Source: Streptomyces katrae (GTDB taxonomy: Bacteria > Actinomycetota > Actinomycetes > Streptomycetales > Streptomycetaceae). From it: a stretch of 64,000 nt of DNA. The stretch spans positions 62,001-126,000 of the forward strand of contig NZ_JNZY01000011.1 in NCBI RefSeq assembly GCF_000717655.1, read 5' to 3'. The first letter of the stretch is position 1. Each line of letters starts with the position of its first letter. The position numbers and the translations under genes were made by a program. The notes under the pieces were generated by a model, which saw only the letters and a list, made by a program, of their open reading frames with translations, made no database searches and was not told the DNA's origin. Positions 1 to 8,918 of the stretch are shown here, piece by piece.

Positions 1-880
1 CGTTGAAACAGTCGGCATTGCCCAGTTCCAGGCCCCACATCGGGGCCATGAAGGGCTTTCCGCTGACGTCGGTGTACGCGTCGAGCACGGATTTCAGCGA
101 ATCGCCGGTGAAGTACCAGGCGTCGAAGCGCTTCTCGTCATGGGTGAGGGTCGTGGGGGCGTTGAATCCGTACGAGCCGGGGGCCCAGGTGTTGCGCATG
201 ACGCCGTAGCCGTTGGTGGACATGTAGAAGGGGGCGGGGCTGGCGTTGTTGTTCTCGCGCCATTTGTTGTCGACGGCCACGGGGACGGTCTTGCCGCGCA
301 GCGCCCATTCGCCGAGGCGCAGGCCGGTGCCGTAGAACTGCTCGTCGGCGCCGCGGGCCAGGTACTGGGTGGTCTGGGTACCGGTCCAGGAGGTGGGCTG
401 GGTCTCCTGCCAGACCAGGGTGGAGTTGTCGGCGCGGTAGACCGAGAACTGCAGGGGCGTCTTGTTGACGCGGATGTTCAGGGCTCCGGTGGTGATCCGG
501 TAGTACGCGCCCGCGTCGGTGAAGGTGGTGTCGACGGAGCCGAAGTCGGTGGTCGGGGCGAGGTCGGAACCGGCCGGGTCGTTGGTGAACGCGCCGTCGG
601 GTGACAGCCAGATGCGGAAGACGTCGGCGCGGGCGACGACCACGCGCGCCTTCGCACCGGCGGTCGTGGTGACGGTGAAGGTGTTCCCGGACTGCGTGAG
701 GCCGGTGGCGTTGCCTGCCGTGGCGGGGGCCGGAGCCGCGGCGGCCGGCGAGGTCATCGGTCCGGCGGCGGCCAGCCCGGCGACGGCAAGGGCCCCGGCG
801 AGCATCGCGGCGAGGGGCGCGCGCCGCCGCTTCACCTTTTTGCGGCTGTGGATGCGCCTGGGGATGCGGATGAGTCTCAT
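1..880 (-). CDS. GH31-family glycoside hydrolase, secreted (N-terminal part; 3' end outside window)
   Basis: The first 293 residues are visible. An Arg/Lys-rich n-region (about residues 5-15) and a hydrophobic stretch (16-37) ending in an Ala-rich cleavage area form an export signal. The rest matches the beta-sandwich N-terminal domain of GH31 alpha-glucosidase/xylosidase-type enzymes: EQFYGTGLR near 155, PFYMSTNGYG near 195 and the LDAYTDVSGKP linker that leads into the TIM barrel. The catalytic aspartates lie beyond the window edge, so the substrate (starch, dextran or xyloglucan type) cannot be read. The ATG at 880 is chosen because a GAGGAG ribosome site sits about 8 bases upstream. Interlaced inverted repeats lie in the promoter region at 961-1011. 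Confidence 0.85.
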   Translation of the reverse strand, partial: MRLIRIPRRIHSRKKVKRRRAPLAAMLAGALAVAGLAAAGPMTSPAAAAPAPATAGNATGLTQSGNTFTVTTTAGAKARVVVARADVFRIWLSPDGAFTNDPAGSDLAPTTDFGSVDTTFTDAGAYYRITTGALNIRVNKTPLQFSVYRADNSTLVWQETQPTSWTGTQTTQYLARGADEQFYGTGLRLGEWALRGKTVPVAVDNKWRENNNASPAPFYMSTNGYGVMRNTWAPGSYGFNAPTTLTHDEKRFDAWYFTGDSLKSVLDAYTDVSGKPFMAPMWGLELGNADCFN

Positions 881-960
881 GGGGCAGCTCCTCGTGCGGT
901 CCGGATTGCGGACACACCGCTTTGGCATGCGCCTGGCAAGATAGCGGCCCACGGAGATCA

Positions 961-1011
961 CTTGAAGGATGCTGCTCGAAGTAGTCTTCAATCAAGCAGC
1001 TTTGAGCATCC
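961..1011. promoter_or_regulatory. Interlaced inverted repeats upstream of the GH31 gene
   Basis: GGATGCT at 967-973 is mirrored by AGCATCC at 1005-1011, and CTTGA at 961-965 by TCAAG at 991-995. The block is AT-richer than its surroundings and lies 80-130 bases upstream of the GH31 start. It could be a regulator site, but no family can be assigned from sequence alone. Confidence 0.3.
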
Positions 1012-1033
1012 ATGAAGTGGCCGAGATGCGGCC

Positions 1034-1378
1034 TCAGCCGAAGCGGACGGGGAGGTGCTTGATGCCGTTGATGAAGTCGGAGCGCAGGCGCCGGACCTCA
1101 CCCGTGAGGCCGAAGCCGGGGTGGCGGGCCAGGAGTTCACGGATCAGGGCCTTGATCTGGGTGCGGGCCGGACCGGCGCCCAGGCAGAAGTGGGGACCGC
1201 CGCCGCCGAAGGTGAGGTGCTCGTTCGGGTTGCGGCGGATGTCGAAGACGAAGGGGTCGGCGAAGACGTCCTCGTCGCGGTTGGCGGAGGCGTAGTAGGT
1301 GACCACCTTCTGCCCCGCGGCGATCGCACGGCCGCGCAGGACGGTGTCCCGGGTGGGCCGCAGCTGACGCCAGGTCAA
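1034..1378 (-). pseudogene. Cytochrome P450, C-terminal remnant
   Basis: Roughly 110 residues correspond to the last third of a bacterial class I P450. The remnant begins at the beta-strand after the K helix (TRDTVLRG), includes the segment before the heme loop (FDIRRNPNEHLTFGGGG) and the cysteine-ligand loop FGGGGPHFCLGA, and ends with the normal terminus. The I helix, the K-helix ExxR and everything N-terminal are missing. The frame stays open upstream of 1378 without a plausible start or any P450 sequence. The heme-ligand Cys remains, but no holo-P450 could form. It lies back to back with a ligase remnant, so the region looks like a deletion junction. Confidence 0.8.
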
Positions 1379-1446
1379 CCCTCGTGCGCATCGCGGTGTG
1401 CCGTTTCTCCGGTGAACCGGTCCGGCCAGGCAGTCTCCGGAGTTCT

Positions 1447-1790
1447 CGGGCCGGTCATCGACAAGCTGGCCGCGGCCGGGGTCAGCCTCGTCGAGCCGCA
1501 GGTGGAGCGCCCTGCCGGAGAAGAGGCGCCGAGGGACCGCTCGCCGGGCAGTGCGTGGTGGTCACGGGGAAGATGACGGGTGCGCCGGCGGCGTACGACA
1601 CGCGGGACAAGGTGCGCGAGCTGATCGAGCGGGCCGGCGGTAAGTCCGCGAGCGGCATATCGGGGCGGACGACACTGCTCGTGGCGGGTGCCAAGGCGGG
1701 CAGCAAGGTGGCCAAGGCGAGGAGGCGGGCATCGAGATCGTCGGCGAGGAGGCGTTCGCCGAGCGGATCGCCGCGTTCCTCACCTGCTGA
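1447..1790 (+). pseudogene. NAD+-dependent DNA ligase (LigA-type), C-terminal BRCT remnant with two frameshifts
   Basis: Three overlapping reading frames together spell the end of a LigA-like protein. The end of the HhH region ([17 protein letters not shown]) is in one frame. The BRCT core ([12 protein letters not shown], then [13 protein letters not shown] and [17 protein letters not shown]) is in a second. The terminus [18 protein letters not shown] followed by TGA is in a third. Restoring one G near 1531 and one G near 1719 rejoins them. The adenylation and OB domains are absent, so this is a truncated paralogue and not a working ligase. The wording resembles the second, non-essential LigA paralogue found in some Streptomyces. 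Confidence 0.8.
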
Positions 1791-2022
1791 GCGGTGCGGG
1801 CCCCTCGGGGGGCGGCGGGGTGACGGCCAGGACCGGCGGGGCCGGCGAGACGTACCGGTGGCCGCAGGGGTCGAAGACCAGCACCACCGGCCGGCCCGGG
1901 CGCTGGCGCCAGGAGATGCGCTCCGGTGCGCTCGCGCACTCGGGACAGCGCGGCAGCGGGCTCGTCGCCGCCGTGCGTGTGGGGGCGGACGCGAGCCGGG
2001 GCACGGGGTGCGGTTCACGCAT
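1780..2022 (-). CDS. Small hypothetical protein with CPEC and DPCGH motifs
   Basis: An 80-residue protein. The middle holds CPEC (a CxxC) and, about 25 residues later, DPCGH, which together could make a three- or four-ligand zinc site. The ends are Pro/Arg-rich and probably disordered. The start at 2022 is supported by AGGGAG six bases upstream; the longer in-frame options lack a ribosome site. Its last codons overlap the tail of the ligase remnant on the other strand by 11 bases. I do not recognise a named family, and the function is unknown. Confidence 0.55.
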   Translation of the reverse strand: MREPHPVPRLASAPTRTAATSPLPRCPECASAPERISWRQRPGRPVVLVFDPCGHRYVSPAPPVLAVTPPPPEGPAPLSR

Positions 2023-2236
2023 GGGGGCTCCCTGGTCCGGCGGTCGTTCTCCTGGCACTGTGTCATGAACCGCCCCTCCGGGGCACGGGCCGATCCTCCA
2101 GGATCTTGGCTGGTCAGGGGTGCGTTCCCCGTGCAGACCCGCCGATCCGCCGATCCGCCCGGGCGAACGAAGACACCGACGGCCGGTGGAGGGTACTCCC
2201 CCACCGGGCGCCGGCGCCTTCACGGACTCGCGGCGA

Positions 2237-4030
2237 TCACGCGGCCTTGGCGATCTCCGGGTGCTCGGTCAGCCAGGCGCGGACCGCCTGCTGCTCCTTG
2301 CCCTTGCCCGCCTCCTGGATCTTCGCCTCCAGGCCGGTCAGCTGGGCCTCGGTCAGCTTGAACGAGCGCAGCCAGGAGGCCACTTCCGGCTCGTCGTCCG
2401 CGAAGCCCTTGCGGGTCAGGGTGTGGATGCCGTCGCCCTGGCCCCAGGCCCCCTTGGGGTCCTCGAGCTTCTTCAGGTCGTACGAGGCGTAGGCCCAGTG
2501 CGGCGACCAGAGCACGACCGCCACCGGCTCCTGCTTCTCGTAGGCCCGCTTGAGCTCGGCGAGCATGCCGGGGGTCGATCCGTCGACGACCTCGTACTCG
2601 CCGTCGAGGCCGTACTCCTGGAGCACCTTGCCCTTCAGGATCCCCATCGCGCCCGCGCTGGGCTCGATGCCGATGATCCGGCCCTTGAACTCGCCGCCCT
2701 TGCCCTTGAGGTCGGCGAGGGAGGTGAAGTCCTCCACGTAGGAGGGGACGGACAGTTCGATGGAGGTCGGTCCGTACCAGGAGCCGAGGTCGTCCAGCTT
2801 GTTCCGGTACTTATCCCAGTACTGGGCCTGCGTGACCGGCAGCCAGGCGTCGGTCTGGAAGTCGACCTGGCCGCCCGCGAGCCCGGTGAACAGGGCGCCG
2901 AGCTCCAGCTGCTTCGCCTCCACCTGGAAGCCTCGGCGCTCCAGGAGCTCCTTCCACAGGTAGGTCGAGGCGATGCCCTCGTCCCAGGGGATGTAGCCGA
3001 TGCTGATCTTGCGGCCCTTGCCGGTGCCGCCGTCCGCCCCGGCCGCAGCCGGCTGCCCGGAGCCGCCGAAGCCGTTCAGGCCGCCCGCGACGAGGGCGAG
3101 GACCAGGGCGCCGGTGACGGCGTACGCGGGCTGGGGGCGGTGGTTCCACAATTTGGCGGCGCCGCTCGCGGCGGCCTGCGCCTTGGCGAGCGCGCGCCGG
3201 CCGAGCGGGGACACCTGGCGGCCTAGCGCGCCGGTCATCCGGTCCAGGTACATGGCGAGGATGACGATGGAGATGCCCGCCTCGAAGCCGAGGCCGATGT
3301 CGACGTTGCCGATGGCCCGGTAGACGGCGCCGCCGAGCCCGCCGCCGCCGACCATGCCGGCGATGACGACCATGGAGAGGCCGAGCATGATGACCTGGTT
3401 GATGCCCGCCATGATGGTGGGCAGGGCCAGCGGGAGCTGGACGCGTACGAGGGTGTCGCGCGGCGTGGTCCCGAAGGCGTCGGCGGCCTCGACGAGTTCC
3501 GTGTCGACCTGGCGGATGCCGAGCTCGGTCATCCGTACGCCGGGCGGCAGCGAGAAGATGATGGTCGCGATGATGCCGGGCACCACGCCCACCCCGAAGA
3601 AGATGATGCCGGGGATCAGGTAGACCATGGCCGGCATCGTCTGCATGAAGTCCAGGACGGGCCGCAGGACGGCGCTGACCCGGTCGGACCGGGAGGCCCA
3701 GATGCCGAGCGGGACCGCGAACACGAGTGTGACGAGGGTCGCGACCAGGACCAGGGAGAGCGTGGACATCGCGTCGGCCCACAGGCCGACGGAGTCGACG
3801 AGTGCGAAGCCGGCGAAGGCGAGCAGCGCGGCGAGCAGGCCGCGCAGCCACCAGGCGGCGACGGCGAGGATGCCGGCGAACAGCAGCGGGGCGGGTGCGT
3901 CCAGCACGGCGTGGATGCCGTCGTACAGCCCGGTGACGAGCGCACTGACGGCGTCGAACAGCCAGGAGAGGTGGCGCTGGAGGAAGTCGACTGCGCTGTC
4001 GACCCAGTCGCCGAGGTGCAGGCGGGGCAT
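2237..4030 (-). CDS. Glycine betaine/proline-type ABC importer: permease fused to substrate-binding protein
   Basis: 597 residues. The first 300 or so are an OpuAB/ProW-type permease with an N-terminal amphipathic stretch, six or more membrane helices and the coupling region [16 protein letters not shown]. After a short linker the chain continues into an OpuAC-type binding domain (from [12 protein letters not shown] to the end). Trp/Tyr residues typical of a quaternary-amine aromatic box are visible ([33 protein letters not shown]). The binding domain is therefore tethered to the membrane, as in OpuA-type osmoprotectant systems. The ATG at 4030 overlaps the TGA of the upstream ATPase gene (TGATG), implying translational coupling. 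Confidence 0.93.
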   Translation of the reverse strand: MPRLHLGDWVDSAVDFLQRHLSWLFDAVSALVTGLYDGIHAVLDAPAPLLFAGILAVAAWWLRGLLAALLAFAGFALVDSVGLWADAMSTLSLVLVATLVTLVFAVPLGIWASRSDRVSAVLRPVLDFMQTMPAMVYLIPGIIFFGVGVVPGIIATIIFSLPPGVRMTELGIRQVDTELVEAADAFGTTPRDTLVRVQLPLALPTIMAGINQVIMLGLSMVVIAGMVGGGGLGGAVYRAIGNVDIGLGFEAGISIVILAMYLDRMTGALGRQVSPLGRRALAKAQAAASGAAKLWNHRPQPAYAVTGALVLALVAGGLNGFGGSGQPAAAGADGGTGKGRKISIGYIPWDEGIASTYLWKELLERRGFQVEAKQLELGALFTGLAGGQVDFQTDAWLPVTQAQYWDKYRNKLDDLGSWYGPTSIELSVPSYVEDFTSLADLKGKGGEFKGRIIGIEPSAGAMGILKGKVLQEYGLDGEYEVVDGSTPGMLAELKRAYEKQEPVAVVLWSPHWAYASYDLKKLEDPKGAWGQGDGIHTLTRKGFADDEPEVASWLRSFKLTEAQLTGLEAKIQEAGKGKEQQAVRAWLTEHPEIAKAA

Positions 4031-5091
4031 CAGGCGGCCACCTCCACGCAGGCCATCGGGGGCCGCTGTTCGTCGCCGATGAAGGCGATGAGGCGGTCCT
4101 GCGGCACCGAGCCGACGAGGGCGCCGTCCGCATCGGTGACGGCGACGGCGTGCGGGACGCGGGCGCTGATGGCGCACAGGTCGGCGAGCGGGGTGTCGGC
4201 GGTGACGCTGGGGCAACCGCAGGCGCAGCTCCCGGCGACGGGGTCGGTCATCACGGCGTCGGCCGTGAGCACGCGCGAGCGGTCGACGTCCTGGATGAAG
4301 GAGGCGACGTAGTCGTCGGCGGGACGGGTCAGGATGTCCTCGGCGGTGCCCTGCTGGACGATGCGGCCGTCGCGCATGACGGCGATGCCGTCGCCGAGGC
4401 GCATGGCCTCGTTGAGGTCGTGTGTGATGAACACGATGGTCTTCTTGAGCCGCTGCTGGAGTTCCAGCAGCTGGTCCTGCATGTCGCGGCGGATCAGCGG
4501 GTCGAGCGCGCTGAAGGACTCGTCCATCAGGAGCAGATCGGCGTCGGTGGCCAGGGCGCGGGCGAGGCCCACGCGCTGCTGCATGCCGCCGGAGAGCTCG
4601 TCCGGCCAGGACGCCTCCCAGCCGGCGAGCCCGCACAGCTCCAGCGCCTCGGTGGCGCGGCGCTCGCGCTCGGCGCGGGCGACGCCCTGCACCTCCAGCC
4701 CGTAGGCGGCGTTCTCGAGGACGCTGCGGTGCGGGAAGAGCGCGAAGTGCTGGAAGACCATGCTGATCTTGGTGGAGCGGACGTGGCGCAGCTCACGCCG
4801 GGAGAGCGAGGTGAGGTCCTGGCCGTCGAAGAGGATGCGCCCCTCGGTGGGTTCGAGCAGTCCGTTCAGCATGCGCAGCAGCGTGGACTTGCCGGATCCC
4901 GACAGACCCATGACGACGAAGATCTCGCCGGGCTCGACGCGGAATGAGGCGTCGATCACAGCGGCCGTGGTACCGCCTGCGCGCAGCTCGTCGCGGCCGG
5001 CGCCGCCCCGGAGCGCGCGGACCGCGGCAGCGGCGTCGCCGGGTCGTCTTCCGAACACCTTGAAGACGTGCTCGGCCTGGAGCGTGGACAC
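4030..5091 (-). CDS. Glycine betaine/proline-type ABC importer ATPase with C-terminal CBS domain
   Basis: 353 residues. Walker A GLSGSGKST is at 62-70, the Q-loop MVFQHFALFP at 111-120, signature LSGGMQQR at 166-173, Walker B LLLMDE at 186-191 and the H-loop His at 224. The C-terminus (about 276-340) is a CBS-like module, as in OpuA/ProV ATPases that sense ionic strength. It contains an unusual Cys cluster, SCACGCP, with Cys at 289, 291 and 293. The GTG at 5091 is preferred because GAGG lies five bases upstream; the in-frame upstream sequence is Arg-rich and looks non-coding. First gene of the two-gene importer operon, probably osmotically regulated by family analogy. Confidence 0.92.
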   Translation of the reverse strand: MSTLQAEHVFKVFGRRPGDAAAAVRALRGGAGRDELRAGGTTAAVIDASFRVEPGEIFVVMGLSGSGKSTLLRMLNGLLEPTEGRILFDGQDLTSLSRRELRHVRSTKISMVFQHFALFPHRSVLENAAYGLEVQGVARAERERRATEALELCGLAGWEASWPDELSGGMQQRVGLARALATDADLLLMDESFSALDPLIRRDMQDQLLELQQRLKKTIVFITHDLNEAMRLGDGIAVMRDGRIVQQGTAEDILTRPADDYVASFIQDVDRSRVLTADAVMTDPVAGSCACGCPSVTADTPLADLCAISARVPHAVAVTDADGALVGSVPQDRLIAFIGDEQRPPMACVEVAA

Positions 5092-5268
5092 ATACACCTC
5101 GCGGGTCGTACCGGAACGGCGCGCGCCCGGCCGGTGGGCCGGGCGCAGCCGTGGAGCGGTGCGGGATACGCCCGCCCCCGCGCCGGCCGCGTCACGGCCG
5201 ACGGAAGGGTTCGCTCCGGACCCGCGGGTGCCCAGGGCGTTTCGGGGCAAACGCCGGGGTGACCCACC

Positions 5269-6189
5269 TCACGCCGGGTCGGGGTCCTCCAGCATCGAGG
5301 TGCGCAGGTGCTCGAGGAGGCGGGTCAGCAGGCGAGAGACCTGCATCTGCGAGATGCCGAGCGCGGCGCCGATCTGCGCCTGCGTCAGCTCCTCGCCGAA
5401 GCGCATCTGCAGCATGCGGCGCTCCCGGTCGGTGAGCTGTTCGAGCAGCGGTGCGAGGGTCTGGATGTCCTCGACGCGCTCCAGGGCCGGCTCCTCCTCG
5501 CCCATGACGTCGGCGAGTGTGTGGCCGTCGGCGGAGCCGTCGCCGCGCTCCGCGTGTGCGGTGTGCGGGGCGTCCAGGGAACCGCTGGTGTGGCCGTTGG
5601 CGGCAACGAGACCCTCTATGACTTCCTCGTCCGAGAGGCCGAGGTGGTCGGCGAGGTCCGCGACCGTGGGCGAGCGGTCGAGCGTGGTGGTCAGCTGCTC
5701 CTTCGCCTTGGCGATGTCGATGCGCAGCTCCTGGAGCCGGCGCGGGACGCGGACGGCCCAGGAGGTGTCGCGGAAGTGGCGTTTGATCTCACCTGTGATG
5801 TACGGCATGGCGAGGGTCGCGAATTCGTTCTCGCGGGCCGGGTCGAACCGGTCGATCGCCTTGATCAGGCCGATGGTGCCGACCTGGACGATGTCCTCGA
5901 TGTCGCCTCCGTCACCCCGGCCGCGGAAGCGGCGGACGGCGTACTGGACGAGTGAGGCGTTCATCTCTATGAGCGCGTTGCGGACGTACTGGTGCTCCGG
6001 GGTGCCCTCGGACAGTTCGTGCAGCCGCCGGAAGAACACCCTCGAGAGCTCCCTCGCATCGGCGGGGGCCACCTCCCTTGGCTCCTCGATCCGCGGCAGG
6101 TCCGCGATCCGGGCGGCCTGGATGCCGCGGCGCGGACGGGGGACGACTGTGACGGTTTCGGAAGTGGAGGACGGGGCAGGGGCGGGCAT
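5269..6189 (-). CDS. SigB/SigF-family stress RNA polymerase sigma factor
   Basis: 306 residues. After a Pro-rich N-terminus come sigma region 2 (NALIEMNASLVQYAVRRF, then EDIVQVGTIGLIKAIDRFD and the -10 recognition part FATLAMPYITGEIKRHFRD), region 3 (PRRLQELRIDIAKA, RSPTVADLADHLGLS) and the region 4 helix-turn-helix (LTQAQIGAALGISQMQVSRLLTRLL). These match the Streptomyces SigB/F/G group used in stress and sporulation. The ATG at 6189 follows AAGGAGCGAACCCC. No anti-sigma or antagonist gene is adjacent, so control must come from elsewhere. Which paralogue this is cannot be told from sequence alone. Confidence 0.93.
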   Translation of the reverse strand: MPAPAPSSTSETVTVVPRPRRGIQAARIADLPRIEEPREVAPADARELSRVFFRRLHELSEGTPEHQYVRNALIEMNASLVQYAVRRFRGRGDGGDIEDIVQVGTIGLIKAIDRFDPARENEFATLAMPYITGEIKRHFRDTSWAVRVPRRLQELRIDIAKAKEQLTTTLDRSPTVADLADHLGLSDEEVIEGLVAANGHTSGSLDAPHTAHAERGDGSADGHTLADVMGEEEPALERVEDIQTLAPLLEQLTDRERRMLQMRFGEELTQAQIGAALGISQMQVSRLLTRLLEHLRTSMLEDPDPA

Positions 6190-6303
6190 GGGGTTCGCTC
6201 CTTGGGCTTGTCGGCTTGCGGCGCGGGACCTTGACTGCCGTAGATGGTGGTCTCTTTCAGCTTATACGTCAAGAATCGCCGGAAATGCGGTCGTCCGCTT
6301 ACC

Positions 6304-6336
6304 CGCGCGCACGCGAGGAGCGTCCGCGTGCGCGCG
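6304..6336 (-). terminator. Hairpin after the GntR regulator gene
   Basis: An 11-bp perfect stem (6304-6314 with 6326-6336) around an 11-base loop lies just past the stop of the GntR gene at 6364. It also lies upstream of the sigma factor promoter region, so it would insulate the two genes. Confidence 0.55.
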
Positions 6337-6363
6337 ACCCCGCCGGCGCCGCCCCCTGTCGGT

Positions 6364-7131
6364 TCAGGTGATGCGGAATCCGGTCACCGCGCGGTCCCGG
6401 TGGAAGGTCAGCCGGTCCCAGGTGGCGAAGGTGAGATCGGTCATGGCCAGCAGCCGGCCGGTGCCGTCGTGCAGGGTGCGCCGCACGGTCAGGCCGCAGA
6501 CCGCGGCCGCGGCCGGCGGGTGGCTGCTGCGGGTCATGGTGAGGGTCTCGGCGACCCGGCCCTGCTCGGCGGCCCGCTCGAGCCACCGGTGCAGCGGCCC
6601 GAGGTCCTCGTCGCGAACGGACGACCGGTCTCGGTAGCGGGCCAGTTCGGGGCTCTCGGGGATCACGCGCGGGCAGAGGTACGTGACGGCGTGCCGGAGC
6701 GTCTCCCCCGACGGGCCGCGCTCGCGGCGGTGGTGGACCAGGGTGCGGTCCCCGCCGTGCATGCCGAGCAGCGCGGCGAGCGAGGGCGGCACGGTGACCA
6801 GGGTGAGCCAGCTCTGGTCGGGCGTGGCGGCGGGCGATGACGCGGGTGCGGCGGCGGCCGGTGCGACCACGGTGCGCCGCGGCGCGGCCGGGGCCTCGAC
6901 GGCCGAGCGGGTGCCGCGGCGCTCGGTGACGACGAGGCCGTCCTCGCGCAGGTGCTGGAGCGCGGCCCGGATGGTCTGCCGGTTGACCTGGTAGCGGGCG
7001 GCCAGGGTACGTTCGGAGGGCAGTCTGCCGCCGGGGGTCGCGGCGCGCTCGAGCTCGCGCCGCAGCGCTGCGGCGATCCACTGGTACTTGGGCATGACGG
7101 CCGGGCCGCCGCCCCGCGAAGGGGAGGGCAT
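6364..7131 (-). CDS. GntR-family (HutC/UTRA subfamily) transcriptional regulator
   Basis: 255 residues. A winged helix-turn-helix lies at about 15-80 (GGRLPSERTLAARYQVNRQTIRAAL, LREDGLVVTERRGTRS). It is followed by an Ala/Pro linker and a UTRA effector domain (about 105-250), with the LHRWLERA and ETLTMTRSS segments and the typical final strand DRLTFHRDRAVTGFRI. The start at 7131 has AGGAGAAGCC directly upstream; the inner Met (MPKYQW) has no ribosome site. A sequence resembling the DasR/HutC operator lies upstream at 7187-7202, suggesting autoregulation. The ligand is unknown; UTRA domains bind small molecules such as amino-sugar phosphates or urocanate. Confidence 0.9.
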   Translation of the reverse strand: MPSPSRGGGPAVMPKYQWIAAALRRELERAATPGGRLPSERTLAARYQVNRQTIRAALQHLREDGLVVTERRGTRSAVEAPAAPRRTVVAPAAAAPASSPAATPDQSWLTLVTVPPSLAALLGMHGGDRTLVHHRRERGPSGETLRHAVTYLCPRVIPESPELARYRDRSSVRDEDLGPLHRWLERAAEQGRVAETLTMTRSSHPPAAAAVCGLTVRRTLHDGTGRLLAMTDLTFATWDRLTFHRDRAVTGFRIT

Positions 7132-7186
7132 GGCTTCTCCTCTGACGGGTGGTCAAGGACTGCGCGGTCTGCCCGACCAACCTAGC

Positions 7187-7202
7187 AGTGGTCTATACCT
7201 TT
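7187..7202. promoter_or_regulatory. DasR/HutC-like (dre-type) operator candidate
   Basis: AGTGGTCTATACCTTT matches the dre consensus A(G/C)TGGTCTAGACCA(G/C)T at 13 of 16 positions. It lies 56 bases upstream of the start of a UTRA-type GntR gene, where an autoregulatory operator would be expected. A second partial palindrome, GGTC-N5-GACC, lies at 7167-7179. Confidence 0.5.
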
Positions 7203-7274
7203 CAGTGAGAGGGACTCCAGGATCGCGGCCCACCTTGGCCGGATCCCGACGCCCCGACACCGGAGCCCGCCAAG

Positions 7275-8843
7275 TCACTGGCCGCGCACCGGGTTCGGGA
7301 GCGGGATGTAGCGCGCGTCCGCGCCGTCGGCGCGGGTCCAGCGCAGCAGCAGGTTCGTCTTCGCCGGGAGCGCCGGGGCCGAGAGCAGCTCCGCGATCTC
7401 GGGAAGGCCGCGTTCGGCGTCGTGGCGCAGGAACTCCTCGCGCACCGCCGGCCACACCGCGGCGGCCACGCCCGGGTGCTCCTCGGCGAGGGCCCCCGCC
7501 ACCTCGGTCAGGTGGTTGACGACCAGGCAGTAGACCAGCCGCTGCCAGGCGGCACCGCGCTCCACGTCCGGCAGTAGTTTCACCCCCTCCGCGTCGCGGA
7601 AAAGGGCCTGCACCGGCATGCCCTGGGCGTCGACCGCCACGAGGGTGTTCTGCAGGTGCGCCTCCAGTACGACGCCGTGCCGGGCGAACAAGTCGAGCAC
7701 CGGCGGCACGACGTGGCGCAGATACGCCCGCCACCAGCCGACCGGATCGCCCGTCACGGCCAGCGGGCTGCCCGCGAAGCCCTCCGCGAGCGCGGCGGCG
7801 GCCAACGGCGTGGCCCCCGGCTCCACTTGCGCGTGCAGGCCGTCGCGGACCAGGACGGCGAGCTCCTCGAAGGCGAAGGACGCCGTCCGGTAGCCACGGT
7901 CGGCGAGCCAGACCGCGTTCGACCCGGAGCTGCGCAGACCGGCGAATCCGGCCTCGACCGCGGCGTCCGTACGGCGCAGCTTCAGCAGGTCGTGCCGCCA
8001 CAGCCGGCGCACGTCGTTGGTGATCCGGACGTCGAGGCTGAACTTCACGAAGAGGTCCCGCTCGCCGTTCCCTTCGCCGGGTACGTACAACGTCCGGATC
8101 GAGGCGGTCGGCCAGGCCGGGAGCCGCCCCGGGCCGAGCCGCAGCAGCCGCCCGTCGGCGAAGGCCTCGCGTACGGGCTCCGAGCAGCCCACCAGGTCCA
8201 GCTGCCACGGATGCGCGGGCAGCAGCCGGTACCCGGCCGGCGCGCGGGGGCCGTCGAGCAGCCCGGCCAGCGAGTCGATCGCACCGGCCGCCGCGGGCCC
8301 GCCCTCCTCGGCCGCCTGGTCCTCGCGCAGCCCCAGGAAGACCAGCGGGAAGCGGGCGTACGCCTCCGGCGCGTACGGCAGCCAGCTCGCGGCGGGCGCG
8401 CCGCCCCGGGCCTTGGGGGCGGGGTGGTACGGGTGTCCCATGACCAGGGACTGCTCGGAGAGCACGTACGGGTCCTGCGGGGGCGCGGCCGCGGCGCGGG
8501 CGGCCAGCAGCGCGGCGACGGCCTCGCGGCTGTCGGCGATCTCGACCGGGAGCTCGTCGTTCGCCGCGCCCGTGTACCGGTGCAGCTCGTCGGCGGTCAG
8601 TTTGACCAGCTCGGTGTGGCTGAGCGCATGCCACCCGTCCGCCGTGCGCAGTTCGGGGCGCACCGGTCGGCGCCCGCCCCGCACCCGCAGCAGCCGTCCG
8701 CTGCCGCGCAGCCGGTGGACGTGCCCCGCACGGGCATCGTCCGGCGTGGCGTCGAGCTCCTCGGCGGGATCGGCCGCTTCCCGCAGCAGGCAGTTCAGCA
8801 GAGGGCTGCCGGCGTACGCGTCGGCTGCGGCGTTGAGGTCCAC
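7275..8843 (-). CDS. IucA/IucC-family NRPS-independent siderophore synthetase (first of a divergent pair)
   Basis: 522 residues, a normal NIS synthetase length. Family motifs are in order: GHPYHPAPKARGG (ATP-binding loop region), LPAHPWQLDLV, FVKFSLDVRITNDVRRL, LEAHLQNTLVAV and the ferric reductase-like end ALPAKTNLLLRW. These enzymes adenylate a citrate, succinate or related carboxylate and condense it with a polyamine or hydroxylamine. GTG at 8843 is chosen over ATG at 8861 because GAAGGGA sits five bases ahead of it. The gene diverges from a second synthetase across a 129-bp gap. No monooxygenase, decarboxylase or acyltransferase for building the monomer is nearby. Confidence 0.9.
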   Translation of the reverse strand: MDLNAAADAYAGSPLLNCLLREAADPAEELDATPDDARAGHVHRLRGSGRLLRVRGGRRPVRPELRTADGWHALSHTELVKLTADELHRYTGAANDELPVEIADSREAVAALLAARAAAAPPQDPYVLSEQSLVMGHPYHPAPKARGGAPAASWLPYAPEAYARFPLVFLGLREDQAAEEGGPAAAGAIDSLAGLLDGPRAPAGYRLLPAHPWQLDLVGCSEPVREAFADGRLLRLGPGRLPAWPTASIRTLYVPGEGNGERDLFVKFSLDVRITNDVRRLWRHDLLKLRRTDAAVEAGFAGLRSSGSNAVWLADRGYRTASFAFEELAVLVRDGLHAQVEPGATPLAAAALAEGFAGSPLAVTGDPVGWWRAYLRHVVPPVLDLFARHGVVLEAHLQNTLVAVDAQGMPVQALFRDAEGVKLLPDVERGAAWQRLVYCLVVNHLTEVAGALAEEHPGVAAAVWPAVREEFLRHDAERGLPEIAELLSAPALPAKTNLLLRWTRADGADARYIPLPNPVRGQ

Positions 8844-8918
8844 GGATTCCCTTCGGTCCATCCAATGCGCCGGGAGCCCGCCGGGCGTACCACCGGCCGT
8901 GATCTTCAGTATCCGCGA

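Noticed and set aside
138..1013. A 291-codon minus-strand frame rich in Arg/His/Pro
   Set aside because: It is a shadow of the GH31 gene in another frame; low-complexity Arg-rich composition and no domain.
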